A stretch of DNA of 64,000 nt from Streptomyces jumonjinensis (GTDB lineage Bacteria; Actinomycetota; Actinomycetes; Streptomycetales; Streptomycetaceae): the NCBI RefSeq assembly GCF_009600885.1, contig NZ_VCLA01000039.1, positions 1 through 64,000 on the forward strand, in the 5' to 3' direction. A program made the position numbers and the translations under genes. Position 1 is the first letter of the stretch; every line of letters begins with the position of its first letter. Positions 8,227 through 15,644 of the stretch are shown here, one piece after another. The notes under the pieces are model-generated. The model saw only the letters and a program-made list of their open reading frames with translations, was not told the origin of the DNA and made no database searches.

Positions 8227-9696
8227 ATGCTGACAATCCTCGGCTTCGCCATGATCGCGACCTTCCTGGTCTTGATCATGATGAAGAAGATGTCGCCCAT
8301 CGCGGCGCTGGTCCTCATACCCGCACTGTTCTGCGTGCTCGTCGGCAAGGGCGCGCAGCTGGGGGACTACGTCATCGAGGGCGTCGGCAACCTCGCCCCC
8401 ACCGCGGCGATGCTGATGTTCGCGATCGTCTACTTCGGTGTGATGATCGACGTGGGTCTCTTCGATCCGATCGTCCGCGGCATTCTGCGGTTCTGCAAAG
8501 CGGACCCGATGCGGATCGTGGTCGGTACGGCGGTGCTCGCCGCGATCGTCTCGCTGGACGGAGACGGATCCACCACCTTCATGATCACCGTCTCGGCGAT
8601 GTATCCGCTCTACAAGCGCCTGAAGATGAGCCTGGTCGTGATGACGGGCATCGCCGCCACCGCGAACGGTGTGATGAACACCCTGCCCTGGGGCGGCCCC
8701 ACCGCCCGTGCGGCCACCGCGCTGAAGCTGGACGCGGCCGACATCTTCGTTCCGATGATTCCGGCGCTCGCCGTCGGACTGCTCTTCGTCTTCATCCTCG
8801 CGTATGTGCTGGGCATGAGGGAGCGCAAGCGCCTCGGCTACATCTCCCTGGACGAGGCCCTGGAGCCCGCGTCCGGCGGGGTGCTGGTGAAGACCGGCGG
8901 CGGCAAGGCCAAGACCGGCGGTAAGGCGAAGTCGGGCGGCAAGGCGAAGACCGGCGGCGGCGCGGGCTCCGGTTCCGCTGCTTCTTCTGGTTCCACCGGT
9001 TCCGCTGGTTCCACCGGTTCGGTCGCCGTCGCGGACGGCGAGGACGACGACGACTTCCAGGGCCTCGACCCCAACCGCGAGACCCTGCGCCCGAAGCTCT
9101 ACTGGTTCAACGCCGGACTGACCATCGCCCTCCTCACCGCGATGATCATGGAGCTGCTCCCCATCCCCGTGCTCTTCCTGCTCGGCGCGGCCCTCGCCCT
9201 CACCGTGAACTACCCCGACATGGCCGACCAGAAGGCCCGGATCGGCGCCCACGCCGAGAACGTTCTCAACGTCGCCGGAATGGTCTTCGCCGCCGCCGTC
9301 TTCACCGGAGTCCTCACCGGCACCGGCATGGTCAAGAGCATGGCGGACTGGCTCGTCGACGCCATCCCGCAGGGCATGGGCCCCCACATGGCCATCGTCA
9401 CCGGCCTGCTGAGCCTGCCGCTCACCTACTTCATGTCGAACGACGGCTTCTACTTCGGCGTGCTGCCCGTCCTCGCCGAGGCCGGGGCCGCCCACGGAGT
9501 CTCCCCGCTGGAGATCGCCCGCGCCTCGCTCGTCGGCCAGGCCCTGCACATGTCCAGCCCGCTGGTGCCCGCCGTCTATGTGCTCGTCGGCATGGCCAAG
9601 GTCGAGTTCGGCGACCACACCAGGTTCACCGTGAAGTGGGCGGCGCTCACCTCCCTGGTCGTGCTCGCGGCCGGAGTCGTCTTCGGCATCATCTGA
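8227..9696 (+). CDS. CitMHS-family citrate:metal-ion symporter
   Basis: 489-residue multi-spanning membrane protein of the CitMHS type, importing citrate complexed with a divalent metal. Family sequences such as YFGVMIDVGLFDPIVRGILRFC, LDGDGSTTFMIT and the C-terminal SNDGFYFGVLPVLAEAGAAHGV are present. The central cytoplasmic loop (residues ~220-275) contains a low-complexity insertion of KAKTGG/KAKSGG repeats, Gly-Ser runs and an acidic DGEDDDD patch. This is unlike the rest of the protein and probably flexible. A hairpin leader precedes it and two terminators follow, so it is a single-gene unit. Confidence 0.93.
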   Translation: MLTILGFAMIATFLVLIMMKKMSPIAALVLIPALFCVLVGKGAQLGDYVIEGVGNLAPTAAMLMFAIVYFGVMIDVGLFDPIVRGILRFCKADPMRIVVGTAVLAAIVSLDGDGSTTFMITVSAMYPLYKRLKMSLVVMTGIAATANGVMNTLPWGGPTARAATALKLDAADIFVPMIPALAVGLLFVFILAYVLGMRERKRLGYISLDEALEPASGGVLVKTGGGKAKTGGKAKSGGKAKTGGGAGSGSAASSGSTGSAGSTGSVAVADGEDDDDFQGLDPNRETLRPKLYWFNAGLTIALLTAMIMELLPIPVLFLLGAALALTVNYPDMADQKARIGAHAENVLNVAGMVFAAAVFTGVLTGTGMVKSMADWLVDAIPQGMGPHMAIVTGLLSLPLTYFMSNDGFYFGVLPVLAEAGAAHGVSPLEIARASLVGQALHMSSPLVPAVYVLVGMAKVEFGDHTRFTVKWAALTSLVVLAAGVVFGII

Positions 9697-9701
9697 GAAC
9701 C

Positions 9702-9729
9702 CCGGGGGCAGCCGGCGGGCTGCCCCCGG
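9702..9729 (+). terminator. Hairpin terminator after the citrate transporter
   Basis: A perfect 12-bp stem (CCGGGGGCAGCC / GGCTGCCCCCGG) with loop GGCG starts six bases after the stop codon. There is no T-tract, as is common in Streptomyces. Confidence 0.8.
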
Positions 9730-9753
9730 TGCATCACCCGCTCGCCCCCCTCG

Positions 9754-9781
9754 AACCCCCCTCGATCCCCGAGGGGGGTTT
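9754..9781 (+). terminator. Second hairpin terminator with short T-tract
   Basis: An 11-bp perfect stem (AACCCCCCTCG / CGAGGGGGGTT) with a five-base loop, followed by TTT. It backs up the hairpin at 9702 and separates the transporter from the aldehyde dehydrogenase. Confidence 0.75.
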
Positions 9782-9999
9782 GTCGCACAGCCGCCGGGCG
9801 CGGTGCTCGGGCTCGACGGGCCGGAGCCGGTGCGCTATGACCCGTACGCCCGGTACGACCCCGACAGCGCCCCCGCCGGTGTGGGCGATCAGGGCGGCGG
9901 CCGGCCCGGGTGAGACCGGGGTCGGGCGGTGCCCTGGCCCCCGTGGACCGGCGTCGTTACCTTGGGCCGAACCATTCATGGCAACCCCCGAGGAGCGCG

Positions 10000-11394
10000 A
10001 TGAAGGCTCATGACGCGATGTACACGGGCGGGCGGTGGCGGTCGTCCGTCTCGACGGAGAGCATCGCGGTGGTGAACCCGGCGGACGAGCGGATCATCGC
10101 CGAGGTGCCCGCCGGAAACGCCGAGGACGTCGATGCCGCCGTACGCGCGGCACGCGAGGCGTTCCCCGCCTGGGCCGCGACCCCGCAGGCCCGGCGGGCG
10201 GCCCTGCTCGGGGCGGTGCGCGACGCGCTCGCGGCCCGGCAGGACGAGATCGCCGAGACCGTCACCGCCGAACTCGGCGCGCCGCCCGGCTTCGCCCGCG
10301 CCGTCCACGCCGCGCTGCCGGTCGCGGTCGCGGGCTCGTACGCCGAGCTGGCCGCGGGCTACTCCTTCGAGGAGCGGATCGGGAACTCCACGGTGCTGCT
10401 GGAGCCGGTCGGCGTGGTCGGCGCGATCACGCCCTGGAACTATCCGCTGCACCAGGTCGTCGCCAAGGCGGCCCCCGCGCTGGCGGCGGGCTGCACCGTG
10501 GTGCTGAAGCCCGCCGAGAACACCCCGCTGACCGCTCAGCTCTTCGCGGAGGCGGTCGACGAGGCGGGCGTCCCCGCCGGGGTCTTCAATCTGGTGACCG
10601 GGCTCGGCCCGGTGGCGGGCGCGGCCCTCGCCGCCCACCAGGACGTCGACCTGGTCTCCTTCACCGGCTCCACGGCGGTCGGCCGGCGGATCGGCGCGAT
10701 CGCGGGCGGAGCCGTCAAACGGGTCGCGCTGGAACTCGGCGGCAAATCCGCGAACGTCATCCTTCCCGGGGCCGACCTCGCCCGGGCGGTCCGCGAGGGG
10801 GTCGCCAATGTGATGTCCAACTCCGGCCAGACCTGTAGCGCCTGGACCCGGATGCTGGTCCACCGCGACCGGTACGAGGAGGCGGTGGAGCTCGCGAAGG
10901 AGGCGGTCGCCGCCTATCCGCCGGGGGAGCGGATCGGACCGGTCGTCAGCGCGAGGCAGTGGGAGCGGGTGCGCGGCTATATCGACAAGGGCGTGGCCGA
11001 GGGCGCGCGGCTGGTCGCGGGAGGCCCCGAGGCCCCCCGGGACAGGGGCTACTACGTCAGCCCCACCGTCTTCGCCGATGTGACGCCGGAGATGACGATC
11101 GCGCAGGAGGAGATCTTCGGCCCGGTGGTGGCGCTGCTGCCGTACGAGGACACGGAGGACGCTCTGCGGATCGCCAACGGCACGGTGTACGGGCTGGGCG
11201 GCGCGGTGTGGGCCGCCGACGACGCGGAGGCGGTCGCCTTCGCCCGCCGGATGGACACCGGTCAGGTCCATATCAACGGTGGGCGGTTCAATCCGCTCGC
11301 GCCCTTCGGCGGCTACAAGCAGTCGGGCGTCGGGCGCGAGCTCGGGCCGCACGGGCTGGCGGAGTATCTCCAGACCAAGTCGCTCCAGTTCTGA
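10000..11394 (+). CDS. NAD(P)-dependent aldehyde dehydrogenase
   Basis: 464 residues. It oxidises an aldehyde to the acid. The general-base Glu lies in LELGGKSANVIL and the catalytic Cys in SNSGQTCSAWTRM; GFTGSTAVG-type cofactor contacts and the C-terminal PFGGYKQSGVGRELG motif are intact. ATG at 10000 has GAGGAG at 9990-9995; the frame stays open 90 bases upstream but without an RBS. It stands alone between two terminators, and its substrate cannot be inferred from neighbours. Confidence 0.93.
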   Translation: MKAHDAMYTGGRWRSSVSTESIAVVNPADERIIAEVPAGNAEDVDAAVRAAREAFPAWAATPQARRAALLGAVRDALAARQDEIAETVTAELGAPPGFARAVHAALPVAVAGSYAELAAGYSFEERIGNSTVLLEPVGVVGAITPWNYPLHQVVAKAAPALAAGCTVVLKPAENTPLTAQLFAEAVDEAGVPAGVFNLVTGLGPVAGAALAAHQDVDLVSFTGSTAVGRRIGAIAGGAVKRVALELGGKSANVILPGADLARAVREGVANVMSNSGQTCSAWTRMLVHRDRYEEAVELAKEAVAAYPPGERIGPVVSARQWERVRGYIDKGVAEGARLVAGGPEAPRDRGYYVSPTVFADVTPEMTIAQEEIFGPVVALLPYEDTEDALRIANGTVYGLGGAVWAADDAEAVAFARRMDTGQVHINGGRFNPLAPFGGYKQSGVGRELGPHGLAEYLQTKSLQF

Positions 11395-11416
11395 GCGGCG
11401 CCGCCGCGCGCCCGGG

Positions 11417-11445
11417 GCGGACCCGCCCGCGCCGGGCGGGTCCGC
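11417..11445 (+). terminator. Terminator after aldehyde dehydrogenase
   Basis: A perfect 13-bp stem (GCGGACCCGCCCG / CGGGCGGGTCCGC) with a three-base loop, 23 bases after the stop. It may also serve the convergent tetR gene. Confidence 0.8.
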
Positions 11446-11522
11446 GGCGGCTCTCCGTGCGCTGGGTCGGTCCGCGATGGATCCTCCTCATGCCGCGCGG
11501 GCCCGTCCCGCCGGGGGGCCGG

Positions 11523-12167
11523 TCAGCTCCGGTCCAGTGCCGCGTACTGGACGCCCAGCCCCTCGATGATCGCCCGCAGGCCCGTCTCGAAGGCCCCTTC
11601 GTCCACCGCCTTCTGGCGCCCGGCGAGGAGATGCGCCCGGCCGAGGTGGGGATAGTCGGCCGGGTCGTACGCCGTCTCGTCGTCCACGAAGCCGCGCGCG
11701 AAGGAGCCCAGCGCCGAACCGGTGATGAAGTACCGCATCAGCGCGCCGATATGGGTGGCCTGGGCGGGCGGCCAGCCCGCGCGGACCATCGCCCCGAAGA
11801 CCGCGTCCGCCACCCGCAGGCCGGCGGGGCGGCGGCCGGGACCCCGGGCCAGCACCGGGACGATCTGCGGATGTGCCCTGAGCGCGGCGCGGTAGGACAG
11901 GGCCCAGTCATGGAGGGCGGTGGCCCAGTCGCGGGAGTCGTGCTCCGCGAACATCGACAGATCGACCTGTGCGCTGACCGCGTCCGCGACCGCTTCGAGG
12001 ATCTCGTCCTTGGTGCGGAAATGGTTGTAGAGCGAGGGGCCGCTGACCCCGAGCTCGGCCGCGAGCCGCCGGGTGGAGACCGCGTCCAGCCCCTCCGAGT
12101 CCACGAGCGCGCCCGCCGCCGCGACGATGCGTTCTCTGCTGAGGAGGGGCTTGCGCGGTCGGGCCAT
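11523..12167 (-). CDS. TetR-family regulator with TetR_C-type ligand domain
   Basis: 214 residues from ATG 12167 (upstream ATGs at 12176 and 12185 are alternatives; none has a clear SD). The HTH region LVDSEGLDAVSTRRLAAELGVSGPSLYNHFRTKDEIL is at residues ~18-55. The C-terminal half resembles the tetracycline-repressor-like domain. A 17-bp inverted repeat lies 29 bases upstream, so autoregulation is likely. The target beyond itself is not obvious; the aldehyde dehydrogenase converges on it. Confidence 0.88.
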   Translation of the reverse strand: MARPRKPLLSRERIVAAAGALVDSEGLDAVSTRRLAAELGVSGPSLYNHFRTKDEILEAVADAVSAQVDLSMFAEHDSRDWATALHDWALSYRAALRAHPQIVPVLARGPGRRPAGLRVADAVFGAMVRAGWPPAQATHIGALMRYFITGSALGSFARGFVDDETAYDPADYPHLGRAHLLAGRQKAVDEGAFETGLRAIIEGLGVQYAALDRS

Positions 12168-12195
12168 GCGGCACATAGTAGGCACGACGGCAGAA

Positions 12196-12212
12196 AACTA
12201 GCAGCGATAGTT
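12196..12212. promoter_or_regulatory. Inverted repeat upstream of tetR, probable operator
   Basis: AACTA and TAGTT arms are separated by seven bases (GCAGCGA). The site lies just upstream of the minus-strand tetR start, in an AT-richer patch where its promoter should be. It resembles typical short TetR operators. Confidence 0.55.
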
Positions 12213-12293
12213 AAATGGGGGTGTGGGCCCCATGGAACTGCGGCTGAGCGAAGAGCGGTCGGCCGTACGGCGGCTCGGGCCCCCGCGGCCGCG

Positions 12294-12308
12294 CTAAGCG
12301 CTTGCTCA
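12294..12308 (+). promoter_or_regulatory. Operator-like 15-mer, copy 1 (upstream of tetR 12357)
   Basis: CTAAGCGCTTGCTCA, an imperfect palindrome around AAGCGCTT, 49 bases before the tetR start. The identical 15-mer recurs at 13645-13659 upstream of the maoC gene. It resembles the KstR2-type AnCAAGnnCTTGnT palindrome, as remembered. Two exact copies within 1.4 kb, each in a promoter, argue for a shared regulator. Confidence 0.7.
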
Positions 12309-12356
12309 CCTTCGGGGTATGGTGGTCCTCTTGTTTGAGGGGAAAAGAGGCGAACC

Positions 12357-13016
12357 ATGGCCGCGGCCGAGGAGACGACCGGCGCCGAGGAGACGACCGG
12401 CGTCCATGAGGCGACCTGCGAAGAGGCGCCATGGGCCGAGGTCACGCCCGAGGCGGCGAGGAAACTGCTCGTCGCCGCCGTGGAGGCGTTCGCCGAGCGC
12501 GGGTACCACGCGACCACGACACGGGACATCGCCGGCCGCGCCGGAATGAGCCCCGCCGCGCTCTACATCCACTACAAGACCAAGGAAGAGCTGCTCCACC
12601 GGATCAGCCGGATCGGGCACGACCGGGCGCTGGAAGTGCTCTCGGCCGCCTCCGAGCGCGACGGCACCCCCACCGAGCGGCTCGCCGACGCCGTGAGCTC
12701 CTTCGTCCGCTGGCACGCCGGACGGCACGACACCGCGCGCGTGGTGCAGTACGAACTCGACGCGCCCTCCGCAGAGCACCGCACCGAGATCGTGGGGCTG
12801 CGCCGCCGCAGCGACGCCGTGGTGCGCGGGATTCTGCGCGACGGGGTGGCGGCCGGGGAGTTCGACGTCCCCGATGTGCCGGGGACCACCCTCGCCGTGC
12901 TCTCGCTCTGCATCGATGTGGCGCGGTGGTTCAACGTCCGGGGGAGCCGGACGCCCGAAGAGGTCGGCGCGCTCTACGCGGATCTCGTACTGCGCATGGT
13001 CTCCGCCCGGAAGTAG
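12357..13016 (+). CDS. TetR-family regulator, probable repressor of the adjacent maoC gene
   Basis: 219 residues. An Ala/Glu/Thr-rich N-terminal tail (EETTGAEETTG repeat) precedes the HTH (FAERGYHATTTRDIAGRAGMSPAALYIHYKTKEELL, ~residues 45-80). The C-terminal part is of the acyl-CoA-responsive type in general look. ATG 12357 has AAGAGG six bases upstream. The same 15-bp site lies before this gene and before maoC, which converges on it, so it probably controls itself and that gene. Confidence 0.87.
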   Translation: MAAAEETTGAEETTGVHEATCEEAPWAEVTPEAARKLLVAAVEAFAERGYHATTTRDIAGRAGMSPAALYIHYKTKEELLHRISRIGHDRALEVLSAASERDGTPTERLADAVSSFVRWHAGRHDTARVVQYELDAPSAEHRTEIVGLRRRSDAVVRGILRDGVAAGEFDVPDVPGTTLAVLSLCIDVARWFNVRGSRTPEEVGALYADLVLRMVSARK

Positions 13017-13132
13017 TCGCGCCCGCCGTCCGCCGGCCATGGGTCGGCGGCCGGGGGCGGGCGGCGCTCCGGTCCTCGGGGAAAGGTCCTCAAGGGGAGC
13101 GTCCTCAGGGGAAGACCCTCGGGGGAACGTCC

Positions 13133-13594
13133 TCAGAAGAAGTAGCGGGACACCGAATCCGCCACGCACACCGGCTTCTCGCCGCCCTCGCGCTCGACCG
13201 TGACCCGCGCCGTCACCTGCACGCCGCCGCCCGCTTCCGCCACGCTCACCAGCTCCACCGCCGCCCGCAGCCGCGACCCCACCGGGACGGGCGCGGGGAA
13301 CCGGACCTTGTCGGTCCCGTAGTTGAGCCCCATCTTCATGCCCTCGACCCGCATCACCTGCGGGACCAGCGCGGGCAGCAGGGAGAGGGTGAGATAGCCG
13401 TGCGCGATCGTGGTCCCGAAGGGGCCGTCCGCCGCGCGCTCCGGGTCGACATGGATCCACTGGTGATCGCCGGTCGCCTCGGCGAAGAGATCGATCCTCT
13501 TCTGGTCGATCTCCAGCCAGTCGCTGGGGCCCAGTCGCTCGCCGATCCCGGCGCGCAGCTCCTCGGCGGAGGTGAAGATCTTCGGCTCGGCCAT
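13133..13594 (-). CDS. MaoC-family (R)-specific enoyl-CoA hydratase
   Basis: 153 residues with a single hot-dog fold. The hydratase motif is present (DLFAEATGDHQWIHVDPERA with catalytic Asp and His, then FGTTIAHGYLTLSLLP). It would hydrate trans-2-enoyl-CoA in fatty-acid or polyketide-type metabolism. ATG 13594 follows CGGGAAG. The frame stays open far upstream, past the divergent soxR start, but only this start gives a family-like N-terminus (MAEPKIFTSAEEL). The operator-like 15-mer at 13645-13659 lies 51 bases upstream. Confidence 0.93.
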   Translation of the reverse strand: MAEPKIFTSAEELRAGIGERLGPSDWLEIDQKRIDLFAEATGDHQWIHVDPERAADGPFGTTIAHGYLTLSLLPALVPQVMRVEGMKMGLNYGTDKVRFPAPVPVGSRLRAAVELVSVAEAGGGVQVTARVTVEREGGEKPVCVADSVSRYFF

Positions 13595-13644
13595 CTTCCC
13601 GGTCCCTGTCTCTCGATGCCGCCACGAACGAACGTCCCGTATGC

Positions 13645-13659
13645 CTAAGCGCTTGCTCA
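13645..13659 (-). promoter_or_regulatory. Operator-like 15-mer, copy 2 (upstream of maoC)
   Basis: Identical to 12294-12308 and in the same absolute orientation; reading toward maoC it is TGAGCAAGCGCTTAG. It lies between the divergent maoC and soxR genes, closer to the former. Confidence 0.7.
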
Positions 13660-13711
13660 GCATGGTCGGGCGGCACTGTTCTGTCAACGGAGACGCAGTA
13701 GGGTCTGCGGG

Positions 13712-14182
13712 ATGTCCCAGTCTTCCGAGAAGTCCCATGAGCTCACGGTCGGTCAGCTGGCCGCACGGAGCGGCGCGGCCGTGTCGGCCCTGCACTTCTA
13801 CGAGTCCAAGGGGCTCATCTCCAGCCGCAGGACCAGCGGCAACCAGCGCCGCTACACCAGGGACACCCTGCGCAGGGTGGCCTTTGTGCGTGCCGCCCAG
13901 CGGGTGGGCATTCCGCTCGCCACCATCGGGGAGGCGCTCGCCCAGCTGCCCGAGGCGCGCACGCCCGACCGTGAGGACTGGGCGCGGCTCTCGCTCGCCT
14001 GGCGCGGTGAACTGGACACGCGGATCAACCAGCTGGGACGGCTGCGCGACCATCTCACCGACTGCATCGGCTGCGGCTGTCTCTCGCTGGACACCTGTGT
14101 GCTCTCCAACCCCGAGGACGACTTCGGCAGCCGGATGGCGGGGTCCCGGCTGATGCCGGTCCGCTATCAGGACGACGACTGA
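13712..14182 (+). CDS. soxR: Redox-sensitive transcriptional activator SoxR
   Basis: 156-residue MerR-family protein. The HTH ([25 protein letters not shown]) and dimerisation helix are followed by the diagnostic [2Fe-2S] cluster motif [12 protein letters not shown] (C-x2-C-x-C-x5-C) at residues ~119-130. In Streptomyces, SoxR responds to redox-active metabolites rather than superoxide alone; this is known from the family. No adjacent target gene is obvious, although it lies divergent from maoC. Confidence 0.96.
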   Translation: MSQSSEKSHELTVGQLAARSGAAVSALHFYESKGLISSRRTSGNQRRYTRDTLRRVAFVRAAQRVGIPLATIGEALAQLPEARTPDREDWARLSLAWRGELDTRINQLGRLRDHLTDCIGCGCLSLDTCVLSNPEDDFGSRMAGSRLMPVRYQDDD

Positions 14183-14432
14183 GCGACGGCCCGCCGCCGG
14201 GACGCCGACGCCGGACACCACCGCCGGGTGGACGGCCGCGTCCCCCGTATGAGGTCCGTACCCCCGTGACCGCCGGACGGGTCCGTACCCCCGTGACGGG
14301 CCCGTCCCGACCGCCCGGCCCGCCCGGGGCCCGCCCCCACGGCCCGACCGGAGCGCCGGCCCCGGTGCGTATCGCGTACCGGCCCCGACAAGGCGGGGGC
14401 ACACCGCTCTCCACGGCCCGCCCCCGCGCCGC

Positions 14433-15044
14433 TCAGGCCACGGACGCCAGTTCTCCGCGCCCCGCCTCCTTGGCCGCCGCCACCGCCTCGGACGTCAGCA
14501 CGGGCCGCGGCACCACGATGCCGCAGCCCGTGCACACCGGCCCGGTCCACGGCTCGTTCGCCAGATCCTGCCGCCAGACGATGCCGGTCTCCCCGCACAC
14601 CGGACAGGACGCGCCGGGCTTGTTCTCCAGCGCGGTGATCAGTCGGCGCAGCACCTCGCCCAGCGGCGCCGACGGATGGGAGTACGGGCTGTCGCAACGC
14701 GCCACGCCGTTTCCGCCCCACGTCCGCCGGTGCCAGTCGTCCATGGACGCGGGCCGCCGCAGTCCATGGTGCTTCTCGCGCTTGCGCCGGTCCGCGAAGC
14801 TCTCCTCGTAGGCGAGCCATACGGCCCGCGCCTCTTCCAGTTCTTCGAGCGCGGCCACCAGCCGCGCTGGATCGGGCGCCCGGTCCTCGGGCTCGATACA
14901 GTGCTGGGCGCAGAGGTGATCCCAGGTCGCCCGATGCCCATAAGGGGCGAATCGCTCAAGGCACTTGCGCAGTGAGTAGCGCCGTAGCGCCAGGTCACAC
15001 CGTGCGTCGCGCACCTGTCTCGCGAGACTCCGGAAACCGGCCAT
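14433..15044 (-). CDS. Conserved hypothetical protein with C-terminal zinc ribbon
   Basis: 203 residues. The N-terminal two thirds are helical and basic (ARCDLALRRYSLRKCLERFAPYG). The C-terminus has a CPVCGETGIVWR ... CTGCGIVVPRP pair of CxxC knuckles typical of a zinc ribbon. A HRRTWGGNGVARCDSPYSHPSAPLGE stretch lies between. No known function is recognised. It reads away from the acylase and has no close partner. A nucleic-acid role is possible but not shown. Confidence 0.75.
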   Translation of the reverse strand: MAGFRSLARQVRDARCDLALRRYSLRKCLERFAPYGHRATWDHLCAQHCIEPEDRAPDPARLVAALEELEEARAVWLAYEESFADRRKREKHHGLRRPASMDDWHRRTWGGNGVARCDSPYSHPSAPLGEVLRRLITALENKPGASCPVCGETGIVWRQDLANEPWTGPVCTGCGIVVPRPVLTSEAVAAAKEAGRGELASVA

Positions 15045-15218
15045 CGCACTGCCACCTCCGTCGTGGGTATACGGGCGTTGACGTTTGGACGTACGACTGC
15101 CCCATCCGGCTCCATCGAAAAAAACCGATGGCGGCCGTCAAGGAAAAGTCGCCTACGATCCGGGGGCGGCGAAACCCCCGCGCGCGATGGTCAGCCGGTA
15201 TTCGCGGTACGCCGGACC

Positions 15219-15467
15219 GTGCCTGAAGGACCCCCTCCGAACGACCACGCCCTGCACGGACTCGCCGCCGGCCTCGCGCTGCCCGGTCCGCCGGCCGATC
15301 TCCTCATCGCCGCCGGGGACGCGGATGCCTCCGCGATCCCCGCCCAGCGGGCCGATCCGACGGTTGGCCGGATTCAGGCCCTGCTCGCCCAGAGGGGTCC
15401 CGATGTCGTCGCCACGCGCTCCCGGAACCGCGGCGGTGAACGGGCGACGGACGCCGTCTCCAGCTGA
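15219..15467 (+). pseudogene. Remnant resembling a leucine-rich-repeat-variant protein
   Basis: From GTG 15219 an 82-codon frame reads NDHALHGLAAGLALP then ADLLIAAGDADASA and RIQALLAQRGPDVVA. This is reminiscent of Streptomyces proteins with repeats of the form LHGLAANPALPxxLLxxLIAxGDAD. Spacing within the repeats is irregular and the frame ends inside a tandem duplication, so it is probably a decayed fragment. A real small gene cannot be excluded. Confidence 0.3.
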
Positions 15468-15525
15468 TGGGCGCTGCCTCCGGCTGACGGACGCCGTCTC
15501 CGGCTGATGGGCGCTGCCTCCGGCT
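15446..15525. repeat. 40-bp tandem direct repeat, two copies
   Basis: Units 15446-15485 and 15486-15525 differ at one base (A/G at 15462/15502). A third copy starts (GACGG) and breaks off. Near-identity suggests recent slippage duplication. Confidence 0.85.
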
Positions 15526-15644
15526 GACGGGCGGCCCTGTGGTGAGAGCCCCTGTGGCGATTCGGAAAAGGTGACGCATGTTCACTTACCCTTGCGCCTT
15601 ACCCTCGGTAACCTCCGGCGCATCGGCCTCCCCGAGGAGCATGC

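Larger units (their letters stand above)
15045..15644. other. 600-base divergent region with a decayed gene fragment and a tandem repeat
   Basis: This lies between the zinc-ribbon gene and the acylase. It contains a probable coding remnant (15219-15467) and two 40-bp direct repeats (15446-15525). The stretch near 15540-15600 (GTGACGCATGTTCACTTACC) is AT-richer and probably holds the acylase promoter. Confidence 0.5.

Noticed and set aside
9803..9913. 36-codon frame VLGLDGPEPVRYDPYARYDPDSAPAG-type between transporter and aldehyde dehydrogenase
   Set aside because: It looks coding-like in composition, but has no RBS, no family and lies between two terminators. Possibly a gene remnant, not enough to call.
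13595..14404. Upstream extension of the maoC frame
   Set aside because: It runs through the divergent soxR gene and the operator site. The MaoC family starts at 13594.
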